Positions 46,301 to 54,974 of a stretch of DNA of 64,000 nt are shown here, piece by piece. This stretch comes from Galeopsis tetrahit (lineage: Eukaryota; Streptophyta; Magnoliopsida; Lamiales; Lamiaceae). A model generated the notes under the pieces. That model made no database searches and was not told where the DNA came from. It saw only the letters and a list, made by a program, of their open reading frames with translations. The first letter of the stretch is position 1. Each line of letters begins with the position of its first letter. The stretch lies in contig OY776122.1 in the NCBI GenBank assembly GCA_963675135.1, positions 14,988,881-15,052,880 of the forward strand, given 5' to 3'. Both the position numbers and the translations under genes were made by a program.

Positions 46301-47346
46301 TATTGTTCAGATTTAAGTGGCTTAGACTCAACAACATCAACTGAATTTTCAACTGCAGGTTCAGAGTTTAGAAACTCCACCCCAACTTCCCTAGTACTCA
46401 CATCTTCCTCAACACCATCACCACTTTCAGCAGCACCACCAACCAATTCAAGTGCTCCTTCAATCTTCTCATCTCCATTTTCTTCCGTCTCCCCAACAAC
46501 AACTATTCCAGGCTCCACCGTATCAGCCTGAATGGAATCAACAACAACATCCCCTTCAGGTGTGAGGCTCACATCATCAACACTAACAGCCTCTGGTTTT
46601 TCAGGCTCAGAAACAGCCACTTCAGCAACCACTTCCTCCACCGTATCTCCATTTTCTTCCGCCTCACCAACAACAACAACCCCGGGGCCAGCCACATCAA
46701 CCTGAATAGAATCAACAATAGCATCCCCTTCAGGCATGGGAAGCCCTTCACCAGCATCAATAAACTCCGAAACTTCTGATTCAACCTCCTCTTTCACCAA
46801 AGGGTCACTCCCTTCATCCCCAAGGCTCAAGGATCCATTCTTTTCCTCCCCCACAGACTCCTCCCCTTTTATATCGACTTCCTGAACCTCTTCTCCACCC
46901 ACAATCTCACCACCACTTTCAACCACAATCTCCTCGGAATTCACGCCCAATTCCCCAACTGAATCAAGAACTTCCCCCTTCCTCTCAACCACACCCTCAC
47001 CCACAGATTCTATCCCCAACACATTCTCATCTCCCTCAACAACCTTATTCCCTTTTTCATCATCATCACCACCCACAACCACCCCTTCCACCGGCAAGGA
47101 TTCAATTTTTGCAGAGGAATCCAAATTCCCATCCCCATCGAATTCCTCATTACCGCTCACATAACCCTCATCCTCAGTTTCAGATAAAATACCCTTAGTA
47201 TCATTCCTACTTTTATCGCCATTATTTTCGTTCAAAACAATTTTGTCACTCAATAAAACTTCATTTTCAAGTGGAGATGAGAGAGATACAGAAGAACCTG
47301 TGGAAACTTCGGAGATAGGATGCGCCGCCGCCTCATTCGACGCCAT
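43372..47346 (-). CDS. TOC159: Chloroplast preprotein import receptor TOC159
   Basis: This GTPase receptor of the outer-envelope TOC complex recognises transit peptides of photosynthetic preproteins. The intronless frame encodes 1324 residues. Residues 1 to about 670 form the acidic A domain, rich in Glu/Asp/Ser/Val. The G domain follows, with P-loop GKSGVGKS at 689-696, DTPG at 736-739 and TLTHGMSAPPDGPSG. From about 930 the M domain anchors the protein in the envelope. It contains DSDIDLDDFSDSDHEEEDEY and EYDYRVKLLQKKQWKEELRR and ends DKYSIY. The start ATG at 47346 (MASNEAAAHP) is the first in frame; upstream codons open only from a GTG. The A domain carries an internal duplication around residues 203-285. 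Length is somewhat shorter than the Arabidopsis protein, as expected for the variable A domain. Confidence 0.95.
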   Translation of the reverse strand: MASNEAAAHPISEVSTGSSVSLSSPLENEVLLSDKIVLNENNGDKSRNDTKGILSETEDEGYVSGNEEFDGDGNLDSSAKIESLPVEGVVVGGDDDEKGNKVVEGDENVLGIESVGEGVVERKGEVLDSVGELGVNSEEIVVESGGEIVGGEEVQEVDIKGEESVGEEKNGSLSLGDEGSDPLVKEEVESEVSEFIDAGEGLPMPEGDAIVDSIQVDVAGPGVVVVGEAEENGDTVEEVVAEVAVSEPEKPEAVSVDDVSLTPEGDVVVDSIQADTVEPGIVVVGETEENGDEKIEGALELVGGAAESGDGVEEDVSTREVGVEFLNSEPAVENSVDVVESKPLKSEQYVVDDENTDNLDAGAVASLVNGVPSGTLENGITAKTLIDEEDEIVDEFIGRDGDENQLDTSKHTDVLAQENGLPEESKLTTSAEPNAAHDPQEIREVEDEMDEDLHPEGSVSDGDTDGMIFGGSEAAKKFIEELERESGGDSLTGIDSSHDLSRDGQIVTDSEEEEEEGEGETDDEGDGKELFDSAALAALLKAATGADSGGGNITIQSQDGSRLFSVERPAGLGSSLQSLRPAPRSNRPSLFSSLTPASGVEAEENLSEEEKKKLEKLQQIRVKFLRLVHRLGLSPEESVAQQVLYRLAILGGRQGTQTFSLDAAKRTALQLEAGEGNDLDFSITILVLGKSGVGKSATINSLFGEEKTAIDAFETGTPSVKEISGLVNGVKIRVVDTPGLKSSVMEQGFNRGILTCVKKFTKKSPPDVVLYVDRLDAQSRDLNDLPMLKTVTGALGSSIWRSAIVTLTHGMSAPPDGPSGTPLSYEVFISQRSHVVQQSIGHAVGDLRMMSPSLMNPVSLVENHPSCRKNREGQKILPNGQIWRPQLLLLSYSMKILSEASSLSKPQDPFDHRKLFGFRARAPPLPYMLSSMLQSRPHPKLPSDQGGDSVDSDIDLDDFSDSDHEEEDEYDQLPPFKPLRKNQLAKLSREQRKAYFEEYDYRVKLLQKKQWKEELRRMREIKKQGKDASADLGFPDDDPDSGAAARVAVPLPDMALPPSFDGDNPAYRYRFLEPTSQFLARPVLDTHGWDHDCGYDGVNLEHSLAIASRFPASYTVQITKDKKDFSISLDSSISAKQGENISTMAGFDIQSIGKQLAYIVRGETKIKNLKRNNATGGISFTFLGENIVPGVKIEDQITFGKQYALVGSAGAVRSQHDTAYGANFELQRRELDYPIGQVQSTFSMSIIKWRGDLALGFNSLAQFAIGRNSKVAVRAGINNKLTGQVTVRTSSSEHLSLALTAVLPVALSIYKKLYPGAADKYSIY

Positions 47347-47999
47347 GGATGTACTGAAATTGAAGGGTTTATGGATAAGCAAGAAGAGAAGAGTGAAGAT
47401 ATAGAGAAGTGATAAGGTTTTTTGGTGTATTGGGTTTTCAGAGTTTCGCAGCCGCTGAGGATTTGCTGCGTTTGTCAAGATTTTTCCCTTGAATTTCTGG
47501 CCGAATATATATGCCACTGCAAATTAGGATTTTAGGATATTTTTCTTAAACAAAATATATATTCCTATTTCATCCCTCAAAAATTATTCTTATATATACA
47601 TTTGAATTTTAATCTTCAATCTACTTAATTTAATATTTAATTAACACTCTTAACTTAATTTATTGAAGTCTGTATATATACACTTGCATCAAATATCACT
47701 CTATTATTTATGGTAGTATCTTTTTAATTTTGATTGTAATTGAACTAAAACTTTGATTTAATTTGATGTGAAAATTAAAAATTCAATTATTTACCACTTA
47801 ATTGTATTAGAATGTGTCTTTTTTTTTTATTAAATAAATATTTAGTTACTTGTTTATTTTTGCACAATCTACTTTTTGTTTGATTTTAAAAAAAATTGAT
47901 AATTTATGTATAAAGTAAATAAATTAGAGTATATTAAAGTAGATAAGATAATAAAATGGTTTTTGAATTAAAAAGAAGAAAAAAGAGATAAAAAAACAT
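47347..47999. other. Upstream region of TOC159
   Basis: This contains the promoter and leader of TOC159, read to the left. The first 170 bp upstream of the ATG are pyrimidine-poor on the plus strand and are probably the 5' untranslated leader. No TATA box can be named with confidence. A GAGATAAAAAAACATAAG stretch near 47985 marks the start of the next repeat. Confidence 0.4.
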
Positions 48000-48410
48000 A
48001 AGTTCACAAGCTGAAACCAGGGGTCGGGGTGCCATCGAAAAATGGTACACCCCTAAATACAACCTAGCAATAAAAGCAATAATAAATTCCGAAAAAACTG
48101 ATCAATCTAGGAATCTGAAATCGGGTGAAGGACTATGGAAGGTCAAACGCATCGCACCTACTGCCCTTGAGCTTGGAGACGCGGGTGAAATCATTATCAA
48201 GCCCTGTTGGTTGGCTGATAGTGTAGTGAGTCGAGACTGCCCGAGTAGGGTAAGGAACGTCGTTGGCACTTGGCAGTAGCCTCCAAGTTCGGACTGTTGT
48301 TGGCCGCTACAGTCAGGATCCTGTGAAGGTTCATCCAGTACTGAGACTGAAGAAGGAGTTGCTTACTGAAATCAGATCTGCTTCAATATCCGATGATAAG
48401 ATAAAATAGT
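48000..48410 (-). mobile_element. LINE ORF1 fragment, inverted copy of the 1-720 repeat
   Basis: Read on the minus strand, this matches bases from about 205 to 700 of the window, including the coding tail (CGGCCAACAACAGTCCGA, CCCTACTCGGGCAG) and the non-coding end (TTTATTGCTAGG, ATTTAGGGGTGTACCAT). About 100 bases present in the other copy are deleted here. The two copies differ by small changes throughout, so both are old. The hAT-type MITE that follows begins within a few bases. Confidence 0.75.
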
Positions 48411-48415
48411 ATAGG

Positions 48416-49095
48416 TAGGGATGTTTATCCGGGCCGGGCTAACCGGGCTGGCCCGTTTAACCCTAAAAAATACAGGGTTAGGGTTCATGAATTATAGGCC
48501 CGTTTAAAACCGGGCTTTTTTGACCCGGACCGGTTAGCCCGTGTGCTAAACCGGGGCAGCCCGCTAGCCCGACTTGTTACTTTTTTTTCTTTTTTTTAAT
48601 AAATAACCTAAGAACAAATTTTGGGTAATTTGACCAATAACCATAACTATAACCATTAAGAAGTCAATTACCATCCATTTGTCATTATTACTATTTTTTA
48701 TTAGATTATGATATTTGTTTAGTTTTATTTGGTCATATTAAGGACCAACGAGTTCTAGAATTGTGTTTAAATTATACTCCGTACTCTTTTTTTCTCATTT
48801 ACTAATTATTAACTAATTATGTATTTTTCTATTTTATTTACTTGTTGAACGTGTCAATTGAGACCTTTAATTTTAAATGAAAAAAAAATATTGTAGCCCG
48901 TTAGTGGCCCGTTTAGCCTGTGGCCCTAAGGGTTAGGGTTAAGGACCTACAATTCCCGTGGCCCTAAGGGTTAGGGTTAGGTCCCAACAATTGTAGGTCC
49001 GTTAAATATGAACCGGTTAAGGCCCTAACCCGTTTAGCCCGTAACCCTGTAGGGCTGGCCCTATAGGGCTAGGGTCAGCCCGATAGACATCTTTA
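48416..49095. mobile_element. hAT-type MITE with GGGCTAACCGGGC repeats
   Basis: The 680-bp element has ends TAGGGATGTTTATCCGGGC and the inverse of GCCCGATAGACATCTTTA. The flanks AGTATAGG and AGTGTAGG (48408-48415 and 49096-49103) match at seven of eight bases, consistent with an aged 8-bp duplication. Subterminal regions repeat GGGCTAACC, AGCCCG and GGCCCTAAGGGTTAGGG units. The centre is AT-rich. No coding frame. Confidence 0.8.
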
Positions 49096-49103
49096 AGTGT
49101 AGG

Positions 49104-49897
49104 GTAGGGTAGTATTATTTAAAAAATAGAATTAATAAAATTGAACTATCTAAAAAAAAGTTGGAATAATAATTGAGTTTTTTTTTTAATTTATTTAGTA
49201 CTGATATAGATTATTACTCCGTACTTGCAGACTTGCAGTGTAAATTTTAAATGCATTTGAAATGGTATTCGTTGTTTATAACTTTTACTAAAAGGTATTA
49301 GTTGTAGTGATTTTACTAGTATGTGTGTTTCCAATGAAAGAACATTAACTTTGCATCGGTTGCCTAAATCGGTAAAACAAATAAAAAATACTTAAAAGCT
49401 TGTAGGAGTATATTTGTAAGCAAAACAACATACCTAACGATTTTTAAATATAAATTAAAGGTGTGTATTGGTAGTGGATTCTGTATGATTTTTTTGGACT
49501 TTTAAAGTTTGGGGTATTCAATTTGAATTTTAAAAAGTCTTTCAAAATTCTGAGGTATTCAAGAATTTTAAAAAATCTTTTAAAATCTTTAGGTATTCAA
49601 CCGTCATCTATGCATTTTAATAACATTTTTTTAAAAAAAACTTCACATTAAAAAAAAAAAAACTAATCACATCAATACCGATAAATGAAAATCTATGTAA
49701 ATCAATAAAAAAAATATATTCCACAATACTATTAAATTTATGAAAATTCATATAAATCAATAAAAAAAGTCAGTCATACTAGACTATAGATTCTATAAAT
49801 CCACGTACTTTTTTAAATCCTAAAAAATTCAATAAAATCTCAATTGAATGCATCCCCTAAAATATATTCTCTCTTTTTGGGTTTGCACACAAATTAA

Positions 49898-49938
<41 letters not shown>

Positions 49939-50598
49939 GAGTGTAATATTGAAGAAAAATATTTTAAGTAAATATGTGAATATTATGAGAATAAAGTTCA
50001 TGGAGCAGATTTACTTTTAAAATGTACAAACAATTATGAATATGAGTGAGTAATAGTCTGATACATGAAATTAAAATTAAAATACTATAGAATTCAATAA
50101 TGAGAATATTGGAACAAAATCATAAATATACCTTTATTTTCCCTTTTTCAATGCGTACCTTGCCGTTTTGTCTTGTTCCAAGTTCTAAGTTCTAACAACT
50201 GTGAGTGGGCCAGAATTATAAAGGGTAAACTTGGAACTAGCAGAATCAAATTAATTTAAGAAAATCAAATCATTCAAATAAAATAATTTTTTTAAAATAT
50301 GGAATGAAATATAAATTACTTACAAGATTTTTAAGATTATGATAATTATTTTTTATAAATTCAATAATTATTTTTCCACAAATTTAAATTAAAAAAAAAA
50401 AACTATAATAATAATTAATATAGTACTCCGTATTATATACCATAACTAATATATACTCCACTATATTATTAATAATCAATGATATTTTTAAAATTATTTA
50501 AAATTGTTTAAATATATTAGAATACATGTACATCATGTCTTGTGGTTAGATTATAAGTTAAAAAATCGACAAATATGTTAGAGATATTTATAGTTAGA
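49104..50598. other. AT-rich intergenic DNA with TA microsatellite
   Basis: A (TA)n repeat of about 15 units lies at 49905-49936. Around 49490-49860 phrases such as TTTTAAAGTCTTTCAAAAT and TTCAATAAAATCTCAATTG face each other loosely, perhaps a decayed MITE. No gene is seen. Confidence 0.45.
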
Positions 50599-50611
50599 TT
50601 TAGATCTGAAT

Positions 50612-50691
50612 TTTTTTTTTTTTTTTTTTTATGGAAGTTAAATACCCATCCCTTCTTTTCCCCTCCCCATGACTCAAACTCCCACTTTGTT
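50612..50691 (-). mobile_element. Short SINE-like retroinsert with poly(A) tail and TSDs
   Basis: Exact 13-bp duplications TTTAGATCTGAAT lie at 50599-50611 and 50692-50704. Between them the minus strand reads about 60 bp, including GTGGGAGTTTGAGTCATGGG, and ends in a pure A run (T at 50612-50630). GTTTGAGTC resembles a pol III B box (GTTCGANTC), so this may be the 3' part of a tRNA-derived SINE, truncated at its 5' end. A LINE-mobilised fragment of another kind is also possible. Confidence 0.65.
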
Positions 50692-50704
50692 TTTAGATCT
50701 GAAT

Positions 50705-52108
50705 ATCTCAGTTGATACAATCGAGCGTGATATTGTGTGTTGGGTAAAATTTTAATTTTATGCCTTGTTTGTTAGGCATCCATTTATCTTGAAGTTAATT
50801 AATCATCTATTTTAGGTTAATTTAACATACCAAACTAAACCTAAAATGACGTATAGATTAAAAATATATATATGAAGGAATGAATATCAATAATTTATTG
50901 GAGAGATTGATTATTTAGTGAATATGGGCACCCTTTTCATGGGATTTTTTTTTTATTATTAAATACCACAGTGAAAAAAAAAAAACAATTAGTGTGTGAT
51001 TCTTGATCTTTGCACTCATTTATTTTATTAATTCGGATATTTCTTCATGGAATATTTGCTATTAAATTGTTTTGTGTATAATGGAATATTAAATAAAATT
51101 TTCGTAATTCAGATTAACGTATTGGTTTAAAACTCTTAATTGTTTGTTTGTTTCTGGAGTGTATTTGATGATATTGTTTGGATTGGGTTATATTTGTTTG
51201 TTTTCTCGATTTTTTCCTTTCAAACTTTAATGTGTGTATTTATTCAGTCCCTCTCATTTTTTATCTTTAATGAATGGTCACAAAAATTTCTTGAGAAAAT
51301 AAAAAAGAGAGAGAATATCAAACTAAGGAATAGGGATGGAGAAATTTTGGCATATTTATACATCCAACTAAATTATTGTGTACAAAATGACAAATACAAA
51401 TATAGTAATTAACACCCAAAATATACATTTCTTCCAATTAATTTTATGCATTTCTTTGTTTTTTAACAAATTATTAAGGGTGAAACGAATCTAAATTTAA
51501 GTGTTTTCATATTCTTACTTATTTAGCTTTTTTTTTTTTTTTTTCTCTTCTTTCAATGGGAGACTCGGTATGAAACGTGCTCAAAATTGTAAAAGTCGTA
51601 AATCGGTAATCAGATGGATTTGCAGATTTATATATATATATATCAAAACAAAAAAATAAAACAAAACAAAATAAAACGTACATCATATCACAAAGTGTGC
51701 ACGATTTTATAAATTGAACACCTAAACCAACAAAAAATTAATTAAAATGTGGGCGTCTAGGCGGCCACTTAAACCGATTTTTTGCCAAAAACACCTAAAG
51801 GGGCAAAATCGAATCGGTCAGAAATTCCTGCCCAACGCATTTTTGCAATTGAGTATGTGCTTAATCACTTAATGTACCCCTACAAACACATAATCCATCA
51901 TATTCAATTTAAATGTCATTTTAACTTTTTATTTTATTTTCAATTTAAATTTCTTTTAATGTCAATTAAATGTGTTTCTTTTCAATTTATCCTTAAACTC
52001 ATTAATAATTACTTAGATAACAATAATTTTAAAAAATCTACAAGAATCACAAAATAATTAATTATGGTTATAGTAGAAAATCAGTTTTATTTTTTAAATC
52101 GCAAAAAC
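50705..52108. other. AT-rich intergenic DNA, no gene
   Basis: I see no credible gene. Near 51752-51783 the phrase GGGCGTCTAGGCGGCCAC and a following CCGATTTTTTGCC recall the subterminal units of the MITE at 1756-2163, perhaps a decayed relative. Several A/T homopolymers and a short (TA)n run near 51632 are present. Confidence 0.4.
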
Positions 52109-52758
52109 TTATATGCAATATTGCATACATGCAATATGACTAATTAAGGTAATTAGGTCAAAATTCGTGGGTCAACATGGGTCAACGCGGGTCAACACGG
52201 GTCAAAGCGGGTCAACCTTAATTAAAATATTTATTTTCACTCTAATATATTATTATTTTACTACATGACCAAAATTATGTTACTACAAGAACTAAATTTT
52301 GTCACTACAAGGTCAAAAGTGTATTACTACAAGTCCAAAAATATTCTGGACACTTATTTTTTTTGGGCAAAATTACAAAAATAATTTTGACTTATTCGGC
52401 TACTACATGACTAAAACAATGTTACTACAAGACAAAAATTTTATCACTACATGGTCAAAAGTGTATGACTACATGTTCAAAAATATTTTAGAAACTTTAT
52501 TTTTTTGTGAATTTTTCAGAATGTTTTGACATGTAGTATTAAAATTTTGGCCTTGTAGTGGTAATATTTTGACCTTGTAGTAACAATATTTTGGTCATGT
52601 AGTAAACCACCTGTTTGCAACCCGCGAATTTTCTGGGCAACCCGGATCCAGGCCTATGACTCGCGAATTTTTTTAAATTGACTTATTTTAACTTTTAGAC
52701 TTAGAGTTTTGACTTGCCTAATTGGAATTGAATGCATGTATGCAATATTTCACATAAG
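52109..52758. mobile_element. Inverted-repeat element with GTTACTACAAG motifs
   Basis: The left end CTTATATGCAATATTGCATA faces the inverse of TGCAATATTTCACATAAG on the right, with a second pair (AATTAGGTCAAAATTCG versus CGAATTTTTTTAAATTGAC, loose). Inside are four GGGTCAAC(A/G)(C/T)GG units on the left, CAACCCG on the right, and many copies of TTACTACAAG/CTTGTAGTAA in both directions. It is non-coding. A related, more decayed copy probably lies at about 32640-33120. Confidence 0.55.
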
Positions 52759-53103
52759 ACTAACCCTTTTTAAATATGTGTACATGTATTTATGATGACA
52801 TATATTTTAAATAAGAGAGTATAAATCTATTACTTATTCTTCTCATTTCTCAGTACAATCCACATTAATACATTATTCTCTTTTAAAATAATTCACCACC
52901 TAACCAAACTAAAATAACTCACCTACAATATCGTTCACTACTAAACATTTATTTGTTGTAAAACAAAATTTCATTTTACGAGAATCTCAAAACAAATACA
53001 CTTTTAATATTTATCAGAAATTTTAAATTCAAACATTTCAAAGTCACGTTTTTTCCATACATTTATTATTGCATGCAAAAACATTATTTCTACTTTTTCT
53101 AGT

Positions 53104-53240
53104 TGTACGGTTAATTATATATGTCGTGATGCCAACGAGATGACACATCGATTCGCTAGAGCTGCTAGAAACTTTATGAATCCTCATGTTTGGTTTGACC
53201 CCTGACATTTATGGAAAACTTATCGAGTGACAATTGCAGC
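53104..53240 (+). mobile_element. LINE 3' fragment (end of RNase H domain)
   Basis: The plus strand encodes VNYICRDANEMTHRFARAAR followed by NFMNPHVWFDP and a stop at about 53203. This is the last part of the LINE RNase H-like domain, as seen at 42510-42570 (WICKDANNIAHHFARSAR). The rest of the element is missing. An A-rich stretch near 53260 may be its tail. Confidence 0.75.
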
Positions 53241-54970
53241 TGTCTAATAAATTGAAGATTAAATTTAAAAAAAAATAAAGTCAAATTTAATTGGACAAAC
53301 CAAACTATATATATAATTATGATAGTCATTCATCGTTACTAACCTAACAAAGTAACAATATAATTATATTGAGAATTTTTTTTTCATTCTGCACTACTAT
53401 CGGTATTATTCATTATTTTCACATTTTTTTATAACAAATCAACCACCTTGTTGACAGTTTCAAGGTAAAATAGGTTTGACGTATAATTTGAATATACATT
53501 TTAACACTTTGAAAGAGTTAATTTTTCTTTAAAGTTTACACTTTCTTTTGGTTCAACTACAATTTCTTATTTGTCGAAATCCACTCCTTTCTCCCTATTT
53601 TTTTTCATTTATATTTTTCTCTATTTCTTACTCATATTTCTTACCTCTCCCGCCCTCTACCCTTTATTCTTAGTGTATTTATTTACATCAACTACCCACA
53701 CCATATTTAATACTATATTTCTTATTTTTTGTGCCAAAATTTAATGTAAACTCTTGAAAGTATCGAAAAGTTGTTATTTTAAAATTATTGTTACAAAATG
53801 CAAATTAATAGTAACCCTTAAAACACACAATTGTATATTACTGTAGTAATTTTTAAGCTATAAAGCCCATAAATCATGATTTGGGTTTTTATTATGTCAA
53901 ATTTTTAAATGAATTTTAGTTTATATTGATTAGTTTGTACATAAAATAAATAGATTGATGGTATAATGAAGTAGTGTATATAAATAAAGTTATTATTTAT
54001 AAACAAAGTAAACAATAATTTGAATAAATAGAAAATGAAAATAATGAAACTGAACCATAAAAAATAAAAGTGTAAATAATGAAATTGAACAAAAAAAAAA
54101 GAGGATAATGAAATTATAAGATGTGTATTAAACATGTTACACTATTTATCTATTATATTGTGATAAATTTTTATTTTATCTATTATTATGATAAAATAAT
54201 TAATAATTTTTTAACAATTAATTTAATTAACAATATGTATATTTACGTGCATAGTATTTAGGTAATTATTCAACTTGAAATCAGTACTTTAATAAGACAA
54301 ATATACTCATTGAACTTCATTTCTTTATAGGTTTGCAGGACATATTTAACGTAGTATTTTTCATAAAATATGTACACGTTTATTATGTTGATGGCAAATA
54401 TTAGTCTATTATTATATTATTGAGGGTCAGCTATATTTTAATATGAATACTATAACTCCTATATATGGTTGTGAGCCTAAGAGCACCAACCCATAATTAA
54501 TTAGCTGTACTTAGCTAGATTACCCATTGAAACACGCAATTCGATGAACTCAACATGTTAAGCTAAAATGGGTATGAGTTCATGTTTATTTTGGAATTCA
54601 CAAGTAGTAATGTACCTCATCTTATTCTAGTTTAAAATTTTATATTCGGATTTTATCATCTAATTACATTTAAATCTAGAAATACACATATATTTTATTA
54701 TTATTATAATATAATATTATTTATTTTTATACAATTAATTTGACATAAAGTTGCATCATATTGATTTAACATAAAATTACATCTTATCATACTCAACATC
54801 TTAAAATAAACATACAAAATCACTAGTCATCGAAATTTCTCCATTCAAAATTTCTTCATCCAAACTTTTCTCATCCTACATAATCCCTAAACAAACATGC
54901 ATGTTCCTCCGCTCATGTAAAAAGTTGCATACTTCTTTTTTTAATTTGGTTCACAAAAGTTTGGAGTTCC
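53241..54970. other. AT-rich intergenic DNA, no gene
   Basis: Long A/T tracts and low-complexity sequence. Open frames are short and rich in Phe, Ile and Tyr, as expected of AT-rich non-coding DNA. I see no motif I can assign. Confidence 0.45.
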
Positions 54971-54974
54971 CAAA

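Noticed and set aside
47347..47517. A longer TOC159 start
   Set aside because: The upstream in-frame codon at 47517 is GTG, not ATG, and the extra hydrophobic residues do not match the family. The ATG at 47346 begins the expected MASNEA-type N-terminus.
51140..51412. 90-residue plus-strand open frame
   Set aside because: Composition is that of AT-rich non-coding DNA and there are no promoter, splice or domain signals.
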